Positions 22,935 to 32,348 of a stretch of 64,000 bases of DNA are shown here, in pieces. How positions within the stretch are numbered: position 1 is the first letter of the stretch; each line of letters begins with the position of its first letter. The position numbers were made by a program, and so were the translations under genes. Source of the DNA: Paracorniculantispora psalliotae (lineage: Eukaryota; Ascomycota; Sordariomycetes; Hypocreales; Cordycipitaceae); assembly GCA_002796755.1 (NCBI GenBank), contig PHFE01000086.1, positions 1,050,777 through 1,114,776 of the forward strand, written 5' to 3'. The notes under the pieces are model-generated. The model did not search any database, was not told the DNA's origin, and saw only the letters and a program-made list of their open reading frames with translations.

Positions 22935-24203
22935 CTATGCTTTGAGTCCCGACACCTTGTCCAATTCTGGGTATTGCGGTATGCGAAAAGGGTCGTTCGC
23001 TCTCAAGATGAAGGTCTGCATAAGCTTGTCAAGCCGCAGCGTTGTCACGGTTGATAGCAGAAAGTTCACAACAGTCCGTTTCACCTCTCCCTCACAGTAC
23101 GGCCCACGCGTGAGAACCTTTGGGATATCTTGCACAATGTCCACGTACGGGCGGAACGCAGTCTCGTATGCTTCCAAGGCCGCGGGTAAGTTATCGGCAC
23201 CGTGTCTGGCAATCTCGCCCGCGAGAATCGTGGCGCCAATCATGGCAATGCTGGTACCCATGCCGGTGAGCGGCGTCGGGCAGTATCCCGCGTCGCCGAC
23301 CAGCACGACGCGCTTTTTGGACCAGATTCCGCTGCGGATCATGTTGGTGGGCGAGGCGTAAAAGTCTGTCGACTTGTGCATATAGTCGATGAGCTCCTCG
23401 GCGCGCCAGCCAGCGTCTTTAAACAGCTTGGCAAAGACTTGTTTCTGCGTGTCGACGTCCTTGCTCAGCGCGTCGTCCAACTCATCAATGTGGCCGCGGA
23501 CGGCCATGTACACCTGGCCCTCCGCTTCCGAGTGCACACGCGTCATCAGCATCCGCTGGCGCGTGCCAACGTACATGGTGGTGAGCCTCTCTGTGTCCGG
23601 GATGCGCGGCGTTCTGAAAAAGGCTAGGTAGATGCCCATACTGATTGATTCGTTCGTCTCTTGGCCTTCGCTCTTGAGCATCATTTTGCGAATGCGGGAA
23701 CCTTGCCCGTCGGCACCAATGAGAAGATCATAGGTCTCGACCGAGCCATCAGAAAACGTCACGACGACGCAATCGTCCTTGTTGTCGAATTCTGAGACGG
23801 AAATTCCGAAGCGGTAGGTGACATTCTCCTTTGACGATTCAACGAGCACCTTGACCAGATCGTGGCGCATAATCTCATACTCGCTGGTAAACCCCTGCTT
23901 GCCATCCTTGTCCTCCTCAATCTTGGGGAAGAGGGCGACGCGCTTGCCGCTGGAGTTGACAAATTCCGTGCCCGGTTCGTCAACGACGTATTTCTTGACT
24001 TCATCGATCAGGCCCATGCGGCGCACGGCCTCCACGCCCTCCTTGCGGATGTCGATCTGGAGTCCGTTTTGCCGGAGGCTCGGGAATCTCTCAATGATGG
24101 TGCACTTGTGCCCCAGGCGGCTGAGCCAGAAAGCCGCAGCGGGGCCGGCGATGCCCGCTCCGCTGATGAGTATGTTTAACGATTTGGGGGCGCCGGCGGT
24201 CAT
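22935..24203 (-). CDS. FAD-dependent monooxygenase (PHBH fold, TetX-like)
   Basis: Single-exon gene, 422 aa. The N-terminal Rossmann motif is LISGAGIAGPAAA (GxGxxG at 15-20). The second ribose-binding motif is LLIGADGQGSRIR (the DG motif), and the flavin motif is VLVGDAGYCPTP (GD motif). This set defines class A aromatic hydroxylases, which use NAD(P)H and oxygen to hydroxylate phenolics or similar rings. Similarity in layout to TetX-type enzymes and to secondary-metabolite tailoring oxygenases is noted, but the substrate is unknown. No transmembrane anchor is obvious, although the C-terminal VVNFLLSTVTTLRL is moderately hydrophobic. It is convergent with the GFA gene and has its own TATA at 24251-24258. 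Confidence 0.9.
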   Translation of the reverse strand: MTAGAPKSLNILISGAGIAGPAAAFWLSRLGHKCTIIERFPSLRQNGLQIDIRKEGVEAVRRMGLIDEVKKYVVDEPGTEFVNSSGKRVALFPKIEEDKDGKQGFTSEYEIMRHDLVKVLVESSKENVTYRFGISVSEFDNKDDCVVVTFSDGSVETYDLLIGADGQGSRIRKMMLKSEGQETNESISMGIYLAFFRTPRIPDTERLTTMYVGTRQRMLMTRVHSEAEGQVYMAVRGHIDELDDALSKDVDTQKQVFAKLFKDAGWRAEELIDYMHKSTDFYASPTNMIRSGIWSKKRVVLVGDAGYCPTPLTGMGTSIAMIGATILAGEIARHGADNLPAALEAYETAFRPYVDIVQDIPKVLTRGPYCEGEVKRTVVNFLLSTVTTLRLDKLMQTFILRANDPFRIPQYPELDKVSGLKA

Positions 24204-24250
24204 TTTGGCATATGGTGTGCCATTGCAAAATAGAGTTTCTGCCGCACCTT

Positions 24251-24258
24251 TTTATATA
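24251..24258 (-). promoter_or_regulatory. TATA box
   Basis: TATATAAA on the minus strand, 48 bp upstream of the monooxygenase ATG. Confidence 0.5.
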
Positions 24259-25738
24259 TGACAGCACGAAATCCTGAGGCAAACAATAAAGCCAGACTTA
24301 GGGTCGAATTTCCCGGTACTTTTCGTGGCCTTGCAAAAGGCTACGCTGCACGCGCTATACCAGTGGGGGCGGGTATCAGCTCCGGGTTGGGCCGCAGACT
24401 GGCCCACGGACGGTCGCACATTACAAGTCTCCGTCTCCATGGACCAGCTCAAGATGACGTACATAATATTGAGTCACGAGGGTGGGGGCTTTCTCGAGAA
24501 GGTGATCGGGAGGTATAAGTCGAGGTTTTCGTAGGGGAAAGAGAAACAGTCAAGCTATTCATGCATCTTGGAGCCGTGTGGGGAGGTCTAGATCGTGGCA
24601 AAACGCCACCAAACGCCCAATCCCAGGCATAGACGAAATAAGGCTCGTCTACGGATATATGTTGCCGTAAAATGCACAACATAAATATCCAGGTAAGGCG
24701 GGGCAATTCAAAGACGAGGGTTGTTGCCAAAAAGCGCTTCAATTATCATCTGATCTAGTGTTTCCTCGCAGTGAATCGTTGTATGGATGGCTTTAAGAAC
24801 GAGTTATAACTAGTTTATCGATTTGCGCAACATTGTCCCGGCAGATATGATTAAAAAGCCGCACCGCTGCTAAAGCGTCTACTTGGAAGTTTTGTCATAG
24901 GCGAGGCTGCCAAATCCAGAAGAGGTAAAAAGCCTCCCTGTATTGCAGTAGAACCCATCAGCTCGATTTGAGAAGCGCGACCTCGGCTCATCAAGCGAAT
25001 CTGCAGCATGGAAGCGAAATAGGCGTCAAGTGCAGTAATTGGCCTTGGCACAGTGTGTTCTCCTTCGCACAATTCGCAGATTTTCATCCGCTAATAAAAG
25101 AGCAAAGGTTCATAAAATAATAAAGGTGCTACTGGCCTTGCCACTGTAAAGAATCCCGTTGGGGAAGGCTTTGAAGTTAGTGGTTTCGACTCCAATAGCT
25201 ATTTCAGCGCCGCACGGCACTTACAACTGAGAACAAGATTTCGTTGCTGAAGAATACGTATTTCGACTGGCTATTGACAGAATTATCAACTTAAATACGT
25301 TTCAGCGACGATCGCAAATTTCTCAAGCAAAGGCGTAGGTAAAATCCCGTTCGGCAATGCTACATATCGACGCTAACAAGCGATTGTTTACGGCTCTTGC
25401 ACAGACCATGAGTTTCCCGATACAGGCCACTCTCACGTCAGGGTCCATAGCATATCCAAGCATGGTGAAGATAAAAAAAGCCAAATGATGAGGAATATGT
25501 ACATCTTTGTTATCAGTCTGGGCACCTCGATAGTCCATGCAACTGAAGCGCTGCGGAAATATGCAAGTACCATCTACATTTCAGGAAAGTGGGAGAGAGC
25601 TAGCGAAGCCATTAAACGGTCCGGCCGCAAGTAAACTATGCATCCATCATACATTCACGCAAAATGGAAATGGGGTTTATTTTTTCAGGTCATTCTTGTT
25701 ATTTACATCCATATATATACATTTCGTCATGCGTGCAT
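24259..25738. other. Intergenic stretch, no supported gene
   Basis: No family motif or splice chain on either strand. The longest frames (about 100 codons) sit at its edges. Moderately AT-rich from 24770 to 25700. Confidence 0.5.
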
Positions 25739-26295
25739 CTACCAGAAGCGGACAGCGTCGGGGCAGATGGACTCGCCGCCGGACGAGGTCCAGATGGCCT
25801 GATGGCGGACCTTGGTGCCGGTGTGCGCCGCGTTGACCATGGTGCCGGCCTTGACAAAGATGCCGACGTGGACAACCTTGTTCTTGCAGTCGCCGCCAGT
25901 GGCCCAGAAGAGCATGTCACCGGGCTGCGCCTGGGCGCGGGCGATGTGCTTGCCCATGGAGGAGTGGTACTGTTCGTGCGCAGTGCGGGCTGTTTGCATG
26001 TCAGAAGAGCTGCTCTGCCTTCGCGGTCATGGTTTGAAAGTAAAGAAGAAAGAAACTTACGAATGGTCTTGCCACCCTGAGCCTTGCAGACAGCATACTG
26101 GGTCAGGCCGGAGCAATCGAAGCCGCCCTTGGACTGGCCGTGGCAGCCACCGCCGCCCCAGACGTAGTCGACGCCAATCTGGCTGTCGGCGGCGCTGACG
26201 ATGCCCGGGCCGGTACGCTTCTCGAGCATCTCCTCGGCGGGAGCGGCGAGGACGCCAGCGGCGGCGAGGATGGAGCCAACGATAGCAAACTTCAT
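25739..26295 (-). CDS. Secreted NlpC/P60 cysteine peptidase
   Basis: Predicted 161-aa protein from exons 26295-26061 and 25989-25739; the 71-nt intron joins a Pro codon (Lys-Thr-Ile-Pro-Arg-Thr). A signal peptide (MKFAIVGSILAAAGVLAAP) is followed by a Kex2-like Lys-Arg at 26-27, so a short propeptide is likely. The NlpC/P60 catalytic Cys61 lies in FDCSGLTQYAVC, His119 in VVHVGIFV, and a third polar residue is His134 in NAAHTG. Bacterial members cut peptide stems of peptidoglycan; secreted fungal members are thought to act on bacterial walls. The predicted size is one catalytic domain without any binding module. A TATAAAA lies 91 bp upstream. A target in competing bacteria is inference. Confidence 0.9.
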
Positions 26296-26385
26296 GATGA
26301 GTGATGAGATGAGTGTAGTTTTGAAAGTGATATTGTATTGTAATGTATTTCTGTCGAGACTGGGAAAGAGGCGGACAATGGCATC

Positions 26386-26392
26386 TTTTATA
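26386..26392 (-). promoter_or_regulatory. TATA box
   Basis: TATAAAA on the minus strand, 91 bp upstream of the NlpC/P60 start codon. Confidence 0.5.
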
Positions 26393-27957
26393 GTTTACTT
26401 TCTGAGTGCTGCAGCAAACCGGAGCATCGCAAGGCTCACCACAATTGAACAACCTGTTTCCTGAGCTGAACGTTTTTCACCCCACTCTTTGCTTCCTGTT
26501 CGTCTATTTCCAGACTATATCGAAGCTATCTTGCCCCAAGCGAGAAGGTCATAAAGTTCTCGCGTCAGCATGATGTCGCAGCGCGAGCACCAGCTGAAGC
26601 GGGCACCTGTCGGGCATAATGCAGTGCAGGATCGTTTGTGATTCTAGGCCCGGTTCTGCCCTGGCGGTACTCACCGATGGTGGATCTCTTGGCCTGGATC
26701 GCAAGGGGAACGGGCGCCGATGCTGGGGTATTAGTGGCTGCGCGAGGGGTGGTTTTGGCGGCGACCAGAGCTTCATTCGGAAAAGCGCAGGCCGTCGGGC
26801 CCTTCAGCCGCACTAATAAGCTGGTAGTCGCTCGTCGTATTGCTCGCCACCGCAGGAAGCCTATGAGGCACTCAGGGTCCTCCAGACTTTGGGGCTGAAG
26901 AAAGCGACAAAATGTCTGACTGCCAGTCGAGTCGGGTGCCTTGCCCGATTGATCGCAGATCCTGCAACTCATTACCTCGGGAGAGTGCATGTGGCAATTT
27001 GGAGTCAGCTTGGATGTTCGCAGCTGAAGTGAAACTGTCAGATCGTCTCTCATTCTGCCTTATGACGGCGACGAGCGCAAATCCTCATTACTCGCGATTT
27101 CAGCTCCCGCTGATCAACGAGACAAAGTTGCTTTCTCAACTTCAAATCCTGTTTCGCAAAATCAAGTTTGATAAATCGCTCTTTGCTGTGCATCCAACAA
27201 GATTGTTGCGAAGTGCTGGAATTCAACGCAGAGCCCTGTCTAGCGCAACTCCAACACCAGCAACACAGTGACTACATGAATTGCACAAACCCCCCGATAG
27301 TTGGAAATACCAAATTATCTTTGGATATTTTTCATGCTTGGACTTTTCAAATCATGCTCTCCGTTGAATCATTTAAGAAGTCTCAGCGCGATTTCTCAGT
27401 ATACTTGGTGTCGATTGTTTCAACTAGTCCTTCAGTATTTAAGTCTTGTGTGCTCTGATGCCCATTCTCCTCACTGTGTTTGGCCGATAGACATGCATTT
27501 GAAAATAAAACGTTATTTTGCAACGACAGACAATGGAAATTATTTGAAAAGTCTACGGCTCGTCTTTTTTCTTTTTTTTTTTTCTTTCTAATTCTTTGCT
27601 GCCTCCATCATTTTGGTTGCGCCTTTCGGCTCAAGCCGACCACTAACCCACCAATGCTACAGCGCTTGAATGTCATGATTTCGTGGCGCTGACTAAACCC
27701 AAACTTCATCCCACCTTGGACATTCAAGCAGGCCGAGAACTCTATCAGCATCAAGCGACCGCACCGAGCCATTCTACTACCGAAGCCGACCCTCTCCCTT
27801 GATATTCCAGCTCCATTGATTTCGCAACAACGTCTGGCTCACGGCGCGATACCTATTCGCCCCGCGCCGCGAAACTCTAGCGCTCCCCTCGATCGACGGC
27901 GCACACCTCAATTGCGTAGACTCCCGACGTCCTGAACGATATCAGATACAATTCAGC
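26393..27957. other. Intergenic stretch, no confident gene
   Basis: A minus-strand open frame at 26565-27053 contains a GTGAGT that could be a donor, but no partner exon or family was recognised. From 27170 to 27600 the DNA is T-rich. The 3' part is the leader of the small membrane protein at 27958. Confidence 0.45.
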
Positions 27958-28317
27958 ATGTCCGGCCCATTACCAAAGCCCAAGCTGCGCGGTGGCCTAA
28001 TCGCCGGTGCCTTTGGCGCCGTCATCATCGTCGGCTCCCTGACCGGCGCACAGCTCAAGTCCGACCACCAAAAAACCGAGGTACGCAGCCACACACACAC
28101 CGCATTACTACTCCAAGCACCCTTTTTCTAACGTACATTTGTTTCCGTATAGTCGATTAAGCACTTTCGAGCCGATTCGCCAGCGCAGCAAATAGCGATC
28201 CTGGAAGAGCAGCGGAAACACCTGGTGCAGCAACGCGCGCAAATCGATCGCAAAATGGAGGTTTTCCAGGACCGGCTCAAGGAGCGCGAGGAGGAAAAGG
28301 CAAAACGAGCGAAATGA
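27958..28317 (+). CDS. Small single-pass membrane protein with coiled coil, 95 aa
   Basis: Exons are 27958-28080 and 28153-28317; the 72-nt intron has a gtacgc donor and a tatag acceptor. The N-terminus is basic and short (MSGPLPKPKLRG), followed by one hydrophobic segment (LIAGAFGAVIIVGSLTG, about 14-30). A charged region with strong helix and coiled-coil propensity (ILEEQRKHLVQQRAQIDRK and following) runs to a Lys-rich end. This layout is typical of small mitochondrial or ER accessory subunits, such as respiratory-chain assembly factors, but I cannot assign a name. It was chosen because both exons have good codon use and the splice sites are strong. The gene converges on UBP6, 218 bp away. 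Confidence 0.7.
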
Positions 28318-28535
28318 TTGAAAAAGAACCAAATCTTCACCATTCTTGAGAGATTCATTTGGATGGAGAATTTTGCGCCGGCTGTTGGCGCAATGTATAA
28401 TACTGCATGCTGCATGATACCCCGATAGATCTGTACAACAGCTACTCAGACACAAATACACGCTCAAAATTATTGTCATGATCCATTTTATTCATTCATA
28501 ACTCCTATTCTATCAAATGTGTTGGTATTCATGCT

Positions 28536-30292
28536 CTACAGTCCGTCGACGCTGGGCAGATCAATCGCCTTGTACAGCAGGACAAGAGCCGAATGGGACT
28601 CGCCGCCACCAGACAGAGCCTCGACCTTGTCCACCGTCACCTCCGTGACCTTGTCGTCGTTGAACCACCACCAGTTACCGTCCTCCTCGCCCTTGATGCC
28701 AGTCTTGGGGTCGACGGGAGCCGTCTTTTTGACGTACGCTGTGTAGTGGCCGCTGTCGGCACTGGCACCTTGATGCGTAACGACACCACGGAGCTCGTAC
28801 AGACCGGACTGGTTGGCGCCATCGTCAGACCGCAGATCGGGGTTGATGAGTGTGTTCAGTTCCTTCTTGGCGCTGAGAAGAGCGGCGGCTGCCTCAGCCT
28901 CGACCTCGGCATCCGTCTTGTATGTCTCCGTCATTTCGGTATCGCCGTCGGCCGACTTGGCAGCCGCCTTTTCGCCTGTTCGCTTCTGTCGCTCTGCTTC
29001 GGCCTTTTCCTTCTCCTTGAGCTCGCGCTCGCTGGGCAGGCCAGCGCCGCCGGCAACGTCGTCGGGGTTGATGTTCTTCTTGCGGCGCTTGCGGGCGCGC
29101 TCGATATCCTCTTCGTCCTTGCGGACCTCGCGAACCTTGTCGCGAACGGGAATAAGAGCCTTTCTCAGATCGTCGGAGCAGAATTCGACAATGTCAAGCT
29201 CTTGGGGGAACGTAACCTTGCGCATAATCTTGGCCTTCTTCTGAGTCTCGCGCTTCCAGAAGAAGCGAACGAAGTGAACGGTGAGGTATTTGGGTGCTCG
29301 GGAAATCTTGGATCGTTTCGTGTATGTCGCATCGCGGTCGAGAACTTCGGATTTCTTCTCAATCTTGGTGCTGAGGCCGGAGAGGATACCGTCGCGGAGA
29401 TGATTCGTCTGGCCATCAATGTGGCATTCAAGCTTCGAAAACTGCTCCTTGGAGACAATGGGCTTCTCGCCAGCGTTGATGGCATCTTCTTCGTCGCATT
29501 CCATAGATGAGGTGAATTCGATACCCATGTACTTTTGAACAAACGAGGCGCTAGGGCCGTCTTCCTGCTTGATCTGGACCTTTTCGCCTATTTGCTGCAC
29601 AATCTGGGACCAGGCTTCTTCGGCATCCTGCTGAGCGTAGCCGTTGTTGGACTTTGCCTTTTCGGCAAACTGTGGGAAGACGACGCGCAGGGCACTCAAG
29701 AAGTTCATGGGAGGGAAGGCATCCTGGGTAGCGCTCATCTTCTTGTAGAGAGAGGCAAGCTGGGCCGCGAGATCCATCTGCGACATACCGGCCAGGAGGT
29801 CGCCCGAATCGCTACCCTTGTAATCGTTGAGAGCCGCGTGGAGCTCAGGAATGGCGCGGAGGGTCTGAAGGGTCGAGTTGAGGTAGCAGGTGTTGCCCAG
29901 GTTCATGAGGCCAGCAGGCGTGGCGCCAACCTGCTGTGCCTGTTCGGCTTCTGTCATGTCTTCGACAAACTTGATCTGCTCCTTGGGACGAACAAGCTCG
30001 CCGGCGCCGCCGCTGGGCGTGCCCATGACCATCAGGACCTGGTTGGCCTTGAGGCCGAGCTTGCTCATGTCGGCGTCATCCTTGAGCTGGCCGCCCTTGA
30101 CGAGGATCTTTTGGCGTTCGGGTTCGACGTCGGTCAACGAGTAGATTTGCAGCTTGAAATCGAGGCCGGTCGATTCGGTGTCGACCTCGACCTCGTATTT
30201 CTTGCCTTGGTGCTTGGCAACCACTGGCGAGAGCTGTCAGTGTTTGTTTGGCGCGGGGAATGGCGGGGCAACAAACCTGGGATGATGGCCAT
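28536..30292 (-). CDS. UBP6: Ubiquitin C-terminal hydrolase 6 (Ubp6/USP14)
   Basis: Predicted 567 aa. A 16-nt first exon (30292-30277, Met-Ala-Ile-Ile-Pro) is joined to 30223-28536 by a 53-nt intron; this restores the conserved N-terminus MAIIPVVAKHQGKKY of the ubiquitin-like domain. The N-terminal UBL (about 1-75) docks on the proteasome base. The USP domain follows with the Cys box GLMNLGNTCYLNSTLQTL (Cys118) and the His box HQGASADSGHYTAYV (His about 498). A highly charged Lys/Glu insertion lies around 370-450. The enzyme trims ubiquitin chains from proteasome substrates. An in-frame upstream ATG near 30358 would add about 22 residues, but the family start argues against it. Confidence 0.93.
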
Positions 30293-30919
30293 GATGTCGT
30301 CGAATTGCTCTGCGTCCGTAGATATGCAATGTGGCCAGTTATCTGCGGAAAATAGCACTCAGTGAGAGCAATGATAAAGCAGGTTCAAAACCGCAGGCAG
30401 AAGGGTGCAAGAAGGGAGTCGTGCGGATTTGCCTTCGAAGATGGTGGAGACGGACCGAAGGGTCGAGAGCTTCGTCACTGTTGGTACCTGATTTGGTCAG
30501 ACGCAGCTTACACCGGCAGAGCAAACAGCAAATATCGTTATTTTCGAAAGTGTACGGGGATTATTTTCTTCGTCAATTCATTCCTTTTAGAAATATTCTC
30601 CCTTTAAATTAATTTACTAAGAAATATTTCCCGCTGGCCATTGTTATCATACTGACAGCCAGAGCAATGGTCCAGTGGTTGCTCAGCGATCCAGCGGGGT
30701 CTTCAGCGGTGAATGCGCCACACCTCGACCACCTGCGCCACAAGCTTCACGTGATGCATACGTTGTTTCCTGTGCTCAGCCCCACCTACAGACGTCAGGT
30801 CGTGAGCTCCAATACGTTGACCCCGCCGTCGCAGCCAGCAGCAGTGACGCCAGACAAAGCAACGAAGCAGCCGCCGCCCGACAACAAGCGCCCAAGCTGC
30901 GGCGTCCAATCTCTCGACC
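30293..30919. other. Divergent promoter between UBP6 and ARPC4
   Basis: This 0.6-kb interval serves two divergently transcribed core genes. AT-rich in 30530-30660. No separate gene is supported; the frame starting at 30667 is not in phase with the ARPC4 start codon. Confidence 0.6.
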
Positions 30920-31649
30920 ATGGTGAGTGGCCATTGCCTGCTGGAACCTTCATTTTTGCAAATTTACTGACGGAGGCGCATCGCAGTCTCAATCCCTCCG
31001 TCCCTACCTCCAGTGCGTGCGCAGCAGCTTGACGGCTGCCTTGACGCTGTCCAACTTTGCCTCGCAGACGGCCGAGCGACACAATGTCCCCGAGATTGAA
31101 GCCCAGTCGTCGCCCGAGGTGCTCCTGACGCCGCTGACGGTGGCGCGCAACGAAAACGAGCGCGTGCTCATCGAGCCCAGCATCAACTCCATCAGAATAA
31201 GCATCAAGATCAAGCAGGCCGACGAGATTGAGCACATCCTGGTACACAAGTTTACGCGATTCCTGACGCAACGAGCCGAGTCCTTCTTCATCCTGAGACG
31301 AAAGCCGATCAAGGTACATTATGCGCCGGTCCGACCGAGCCTCCCGTGGGCAGTGTTGGCTAACTGAAAGTCTAGGGCTACGATATTTCCTTCTTAATAA
31401 CAAACTTCCACACGGACGAAATGCTGAAGCACAAGCTTGTCGATTTTATCATCCAATTTATGGAGGACGTCGACAAGGAGATTTCGGAGATGAAGCTCTT
31501 TGTATGTATTTGGTCCACGGCGGCCATGGCTCGGCTAACAGTTGGACAGTTGAACGCCAGAGCACGTTTCGTAGCAGAATCATTCCTAACACCGGTACGT
31601 CTTACCCAGGAACTTCCAGAGCTTTGCTAATTGGCCATAGTTTAATTGA
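30920..31649 (+). CDS. ARC19: ARP2/3 complex 20-kDa subunit (ARPC4)
   Basis: Predicted 169-aa core subunit of the actin-nucleating Arp2/3 complex, which builds branched actin at endocytic patches. Five exons: 30920-30922 (only the ATG), 30987-31313, 31376-31501, 31550-31594 and 31641-31649. The product begins MSQSLRPYLQCVRSSL and runs through AERHNVPEIE, NSIRISIKIKQADEIEHIL, FTRFLTQRAESFF and MLKHKLVDFIIQFMEDVDKE to a C-terminal FLTPFN. This is the highly conserved ARPC4 sequence and its normal length of about 168. Every junction has a GT donor (gtgagt, gtacat, gtatgt, gtacgt) and an AG acceptor. The start-codon-only exon is unusual but forced by the conserved N-terminus. Confidence 0.96.
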
Positions 31650-32348
31650 GGCGACACGAAATCATATTCAGCGTGGAAAATGGGCAAACGACACTCGTGG
31701 AGACAGGGGCTGGGCTGCCCGTACTTTAGACGCATCCAGCTACGAATTATGTAGCAATGAACAATTTCAATATTGGAACATGCGATATCGGTGGTATTGG
31801 GAAGTTTTGCCAAGAATAAAAGTGAAACCCATGTATTGTTTTTTGGTCGACAATAGACGGGTTGTTGGGGCCCGCCGCAATCTCACTTCTGCCGGCGATG
31901 TCGGCGCCCGTCTGAAGGCCTCATGCAAACGGAGAACCGTCGCATGTCATGCACCTCAACGCACACACGACCATGACAGCTGGTTATCTGCACACTGGTG
32001 CATGACTATATAATTCATCACTTTTGCCTTTATCTTCTCTGCTCCTTCAACATATCAATTCCCATCCACTTATTCATGAGTCGATTGGCTTGAATTGATC
32101 CCAAGTCATTCGACCTTTGAAGCCGCGTTTGCTCTGCGCAAAACCCACATTCATCAACAGAATTTTCCTTTCTTGATTTCTTTAATTTGCCTCGTTTGCC
32201 TCTTTTGCCTCGAAATTCTCCGAGCTTTGCCCCTCGAGCAATCTTTTCTACGTAACTACGACCAGGCTCGCTGTGCCATGTAAGTTCTTTCACCAACCTA
32301 CGTCTCAATGCCCTCCACTGACTGACTCGTCTGCCAGCTCGTCTCAAC
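31650..32348. other. Intergenic stretch, promoter of the RRM gene
   Basis: 3' end of ARPC4 followed by an AT-rich interval and a pyrimidine-rich leader (32160-32345) for the RRM gene. Nothing else is recognised. Confidence 0.55.

Noticed and set aside
26565..27053. 162-codon minus-strand frame with a GTGAGT that could be a donor
   Set aside because: No partner exon, no recognisable domain and AT-rich flanks; a decayed gene fragment is possible but not supported.
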